DNA of 64,000 nt. Origin: Thunnus maccoyii. Its lineage: Eukaryota > Chordata > Actinopteri > Scombriformes > Scombridae. Position numbers and translations under genes: made by a program. Every line of letters starts with the position of its first letter. The stretch's first letter is position 1. A model generated the notes under the pieces. The model did not search any database and was not told the origin of the DNA. It saw only the letters and a program-made list of their open reading frames with translations. Of the stretch, positions 61,603 to 64,000 are shown one piece after another. The DNA is taken from NCBI RefSeq assembly GCF_910596095.1, contig NC_056553.1, forward strand, positions 18,065,725 to 18,129,724, in the 5' to 3' direction.

Positions 61603-64000
61603 ATTTGAAATTTTGGGTCCCTCCTTGTGGGATAATCAATGTTTTTCCAGATCAATTTACTGTTGCCTTTTGCCTCATTCAAAATATTGAGATAAAAACG
61701 AGATTTAGCTTCTCTTAGCTCTTGGATAACTTTGTTCCTCAAACCTTTATAAATCAGCATGTCAGTGTCTCTTCTAGTTTGAACTGCCGTTAATAATTAC
61801 TGAGACCATATGAGTGTAACAACTCAGCAGAATGTATTTAGGGTCTCATAGCAGTTTACTACTTACATACAGTTGTTTGTATGAATTGCTGTTGGAGCAT
61901 AGCTATCCTTATTATATTTAAGATAATCACAGAGTATCTTTATTCTACTTCCTTACATATCTTATAGACATGAAATTAAAGGAAACTTACACTTCCATTA
62001 AAATGAAATGGATACTTATAGATGCAAAACAAATTGAACCCTTGAAACAAATCAGTATCAGTAAGAGTCATTTCTGACCAGTTCATGGACTAGTGCAACC
62101 TAAACTGTCTTCAATCTTCAAAAAGTCTCTTTTAGTAGGAATCCAAAGGGGCCCTTTAATTGTCTTTAATTGGGAAATGAAATACTAAAAGTTGTCCAGG
62201 AGGTTTTGTATCAGCAGGCGTCAGTTCCTCTCCAACAGCCACAGAAAACAAGCGGTCCCTCTTCACCTGAAGTCCACCTCAAAGCTAACAGGAGAATATC
62301 ACATAAGCAGGTGATTTGAGGCTAATGAGTGCAGAGAACAACTAGCTCTCACAGGCCACAGCTACAACCATCTGAACCCTTATTAAGTTCAATAATAAAT
62401 AGCAATATTGCTGTGGTCTATCTTTAATATACAATACAAACTATAGCTCATTCTAACTTATATTAAATGCAAAACACACATTACTCCCTAACATAAGGAA
62501 AAACTATGACGTCTAAAGCAATATATTCCTTTGACATTTAGCTTAAAACAGCATGAACTATGTGAGTTTACATTCTGGACACAGAGGTAACTTGTACTTA
62601 TTCTTGCTGAAGTCCGCCCAGCATGGTGGCTAATTAGCGATTAGTTTAACTCACGATTAGCGATTAGCATGCTAATTAACATTAATTTGGTCGTTAAGAC
62701 TTTACCATAAGGCAGGCAACACATTGCCATAAGACAGACAGATGTTACACATCTTAAATATGCATGCTCACCTTTGTCTATAACTATTTAAAAATGACAA
62801 CAGAAGTAACCAAAAACCAAATTTGCCACCTGGCTTACATTTAGGATAACCTACTTCATTTATGTTCAATGATGTTAGCTGAACTGACACATTGCATAAT
62901 CAGACAAAGTTACAAAAGAAAATTCTACATTACTAACTAGTTAAATATCTGTTTCATACCTCTGATCTGTTGTTCTCTAATCTGTTATCACAGCCAGCAA
63001 TGAGTAACAGAAGCAGCGTTGCTGAATGCACAAATGTAACTGTACTATACTTCAACTGTTTACTCTTCCCTGGCCTGATGAGTTGGGGGTGGGGGGTGGA
63101 ATTATGTTTCTGTGAAAGTGCGGGTGTCACAACACCCTTAACACCCACGGCTGCGATGCCCCTGGGTTATGATCTGATAAGCCAGTGATTCAATTATAAC
63201 TTTTAGTTATTCTTTCTGGTTTGTTAGTAAATATCAGATCAATTTATGTACTGGAACATTTTGCAATCCTAGTTCGGCCTTTTACTAGTTGTTCTAGTTG
63301 GAATTTCTCTGATCATTTTTAGTTTTTTCCTCTTAGTTTTATCCTCCCAGTTCACATTAAAATCACCCATAAGTAATAATTCTTTGTTGAGATTGCACTC
63401 TTTCAAGACTTCTGTGAATTGATCACAGAAAGTGTCATCTGCAGAAGGGGGCCTATAGATACCTATGATGTTAAAAGACATTTGCTGGGATAACATATTC
63501 TAACGTGTTACCTACATTATAAACCACACGTTCACATTTGATGTTGTCTCTCACATAAAAAAAAGCACCCCTCCTCCTCTTCCATCAGGTCTGTCTCTTC
63601 TGAAACATTGGTATCCAGGCACCGTGAACACACTTGCAGGAGTTGTTTGTTTCAACCATGTTTCAGTCAGACAGAGAAAGTCCAGATTTGAGTCAGACAC
63701 AAGATGAGTTAGCTGATTGCTCTTTGCAGTAATGCTTCTGATTTTAAAATGTCCATTCAATAGCCCCCTTGGTTTCAGCTTCGGGTCCATAAGACTTTTG
63801 CATGATTGACAGTTTGGAAGGTTTTGAATAACCTCTGCCTCCTCACTGCAGGGTTTTGACACACAGTGGTGTCAGTAGCAGGTTTTGTGAGAGAGACACT
63901 GGACCTATCAAGGTTTCCACAGCCTGGTAGTGAAAAGTCATTCATTGAGACGTCATGCCTTGTGTTAACAAAGTTTAGTCTGTTAAGGGAGAAGCCCAGC
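61603..64000 (-). mobile_element. Minus-strand L2-like LINE, broken and interrupted
   Basis: The endonuclease region lies at 63250-63862: LDFLCLTETWL, GRGGGVLFFM, NIIGIYRPPS and MGDFNVNWEDK in order on the minus strand. The linker region LIYKGLRNKVIQELREAKSR followed by NEAKGNSKLIWKNI lies at 61605-61760. The gap between the two parts is about 1 kb longer than expected, and its sequence (about 61790-63150) shows no LINE similarity, so something else inserted there. The far (5') part runs past the window end. Confidence 0.75.

Overview
The window is vertebrate nuclear DNA, almost certainly from a ray-finned (percomorph-type) fish. Genes are split by many short GT-AG introns. The window holds a fish-type nanog, and the intergenic DNA carries typical teleost repeats: hAT MITEs with 8-bp target duplications, L2/Rex-type LINE pieces, a Penelope-like element, CA/GT microsatellites and an L2 tail ending in GATT repeats. 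There is no prokaryotic-style operon, CRISPR array, phage or toxin system.

Layout: (1) 2.3-3.5 kb, plus strand, a compact four-exon gene for a protein of about 151 residues that I do not recognise. (2) 4.4-14.3 kb, minus strand, ipo4 (importin-4), about 30 coding exons. (3) 18.2-20.6 kb, plus strand, nanog, four exons, 419 residues. (4) 22.1-28.6 kb, minus strand, tm9sf1, eight coding exons, 609 residues. (5) 31.8-36.2 kb, plus strand, fen1, eleven coding exons, 380 residues with all catalytic acids; its promoter region is probably shared with tm9sf1. (6) 40.8-43.9 and 50.7-58.5 kb, plus strand, two Siglec-like immune receptors (A and B), each with one V-set and two C2 Ig domains, a membrane span and a tyrosine-motif tail. 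(7) 58.5-64 kb, a repeat graveyard: a hAT-like element, a possible LTR/gag fragment and a minus-strand LINE.

The most interesting signal is the history of the fen1-Siglec segment. A decayed second copy of the fen1 3' end (part of intron 9, then the end of intron 10 and exon 11) lies just upstream of Siglec B. The block 'fen1 3' end + Siglec' was therefore duplicated in tandem, and the fen1 part decayed. A relic of a third Siglec C2 exon lies just downstream of intact fen1. The two Siglecs are about 96-98% identical by eye over both C2 exons and the intron between them, but differ at about 31% of residues in the sialic-acid-binding V-set domain. That pattern suggests gene conversion of the C2 block, diversifying selection on the V-set, or both. 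Siglec B has lost its distal tyrosine motif to an early stop, and it has a possible alternative short-tail exon in an intron swollen from 0.6 to 5 kb.

The housekeeping genes (nuclear import, Okazaki-fragment processing, endomembrane TM9 protein), the pluripotency factor and the immune receptors are neighbours by position, not a shared pathway. All exon limits were read by eye from splice signals and reading-frame continuity.
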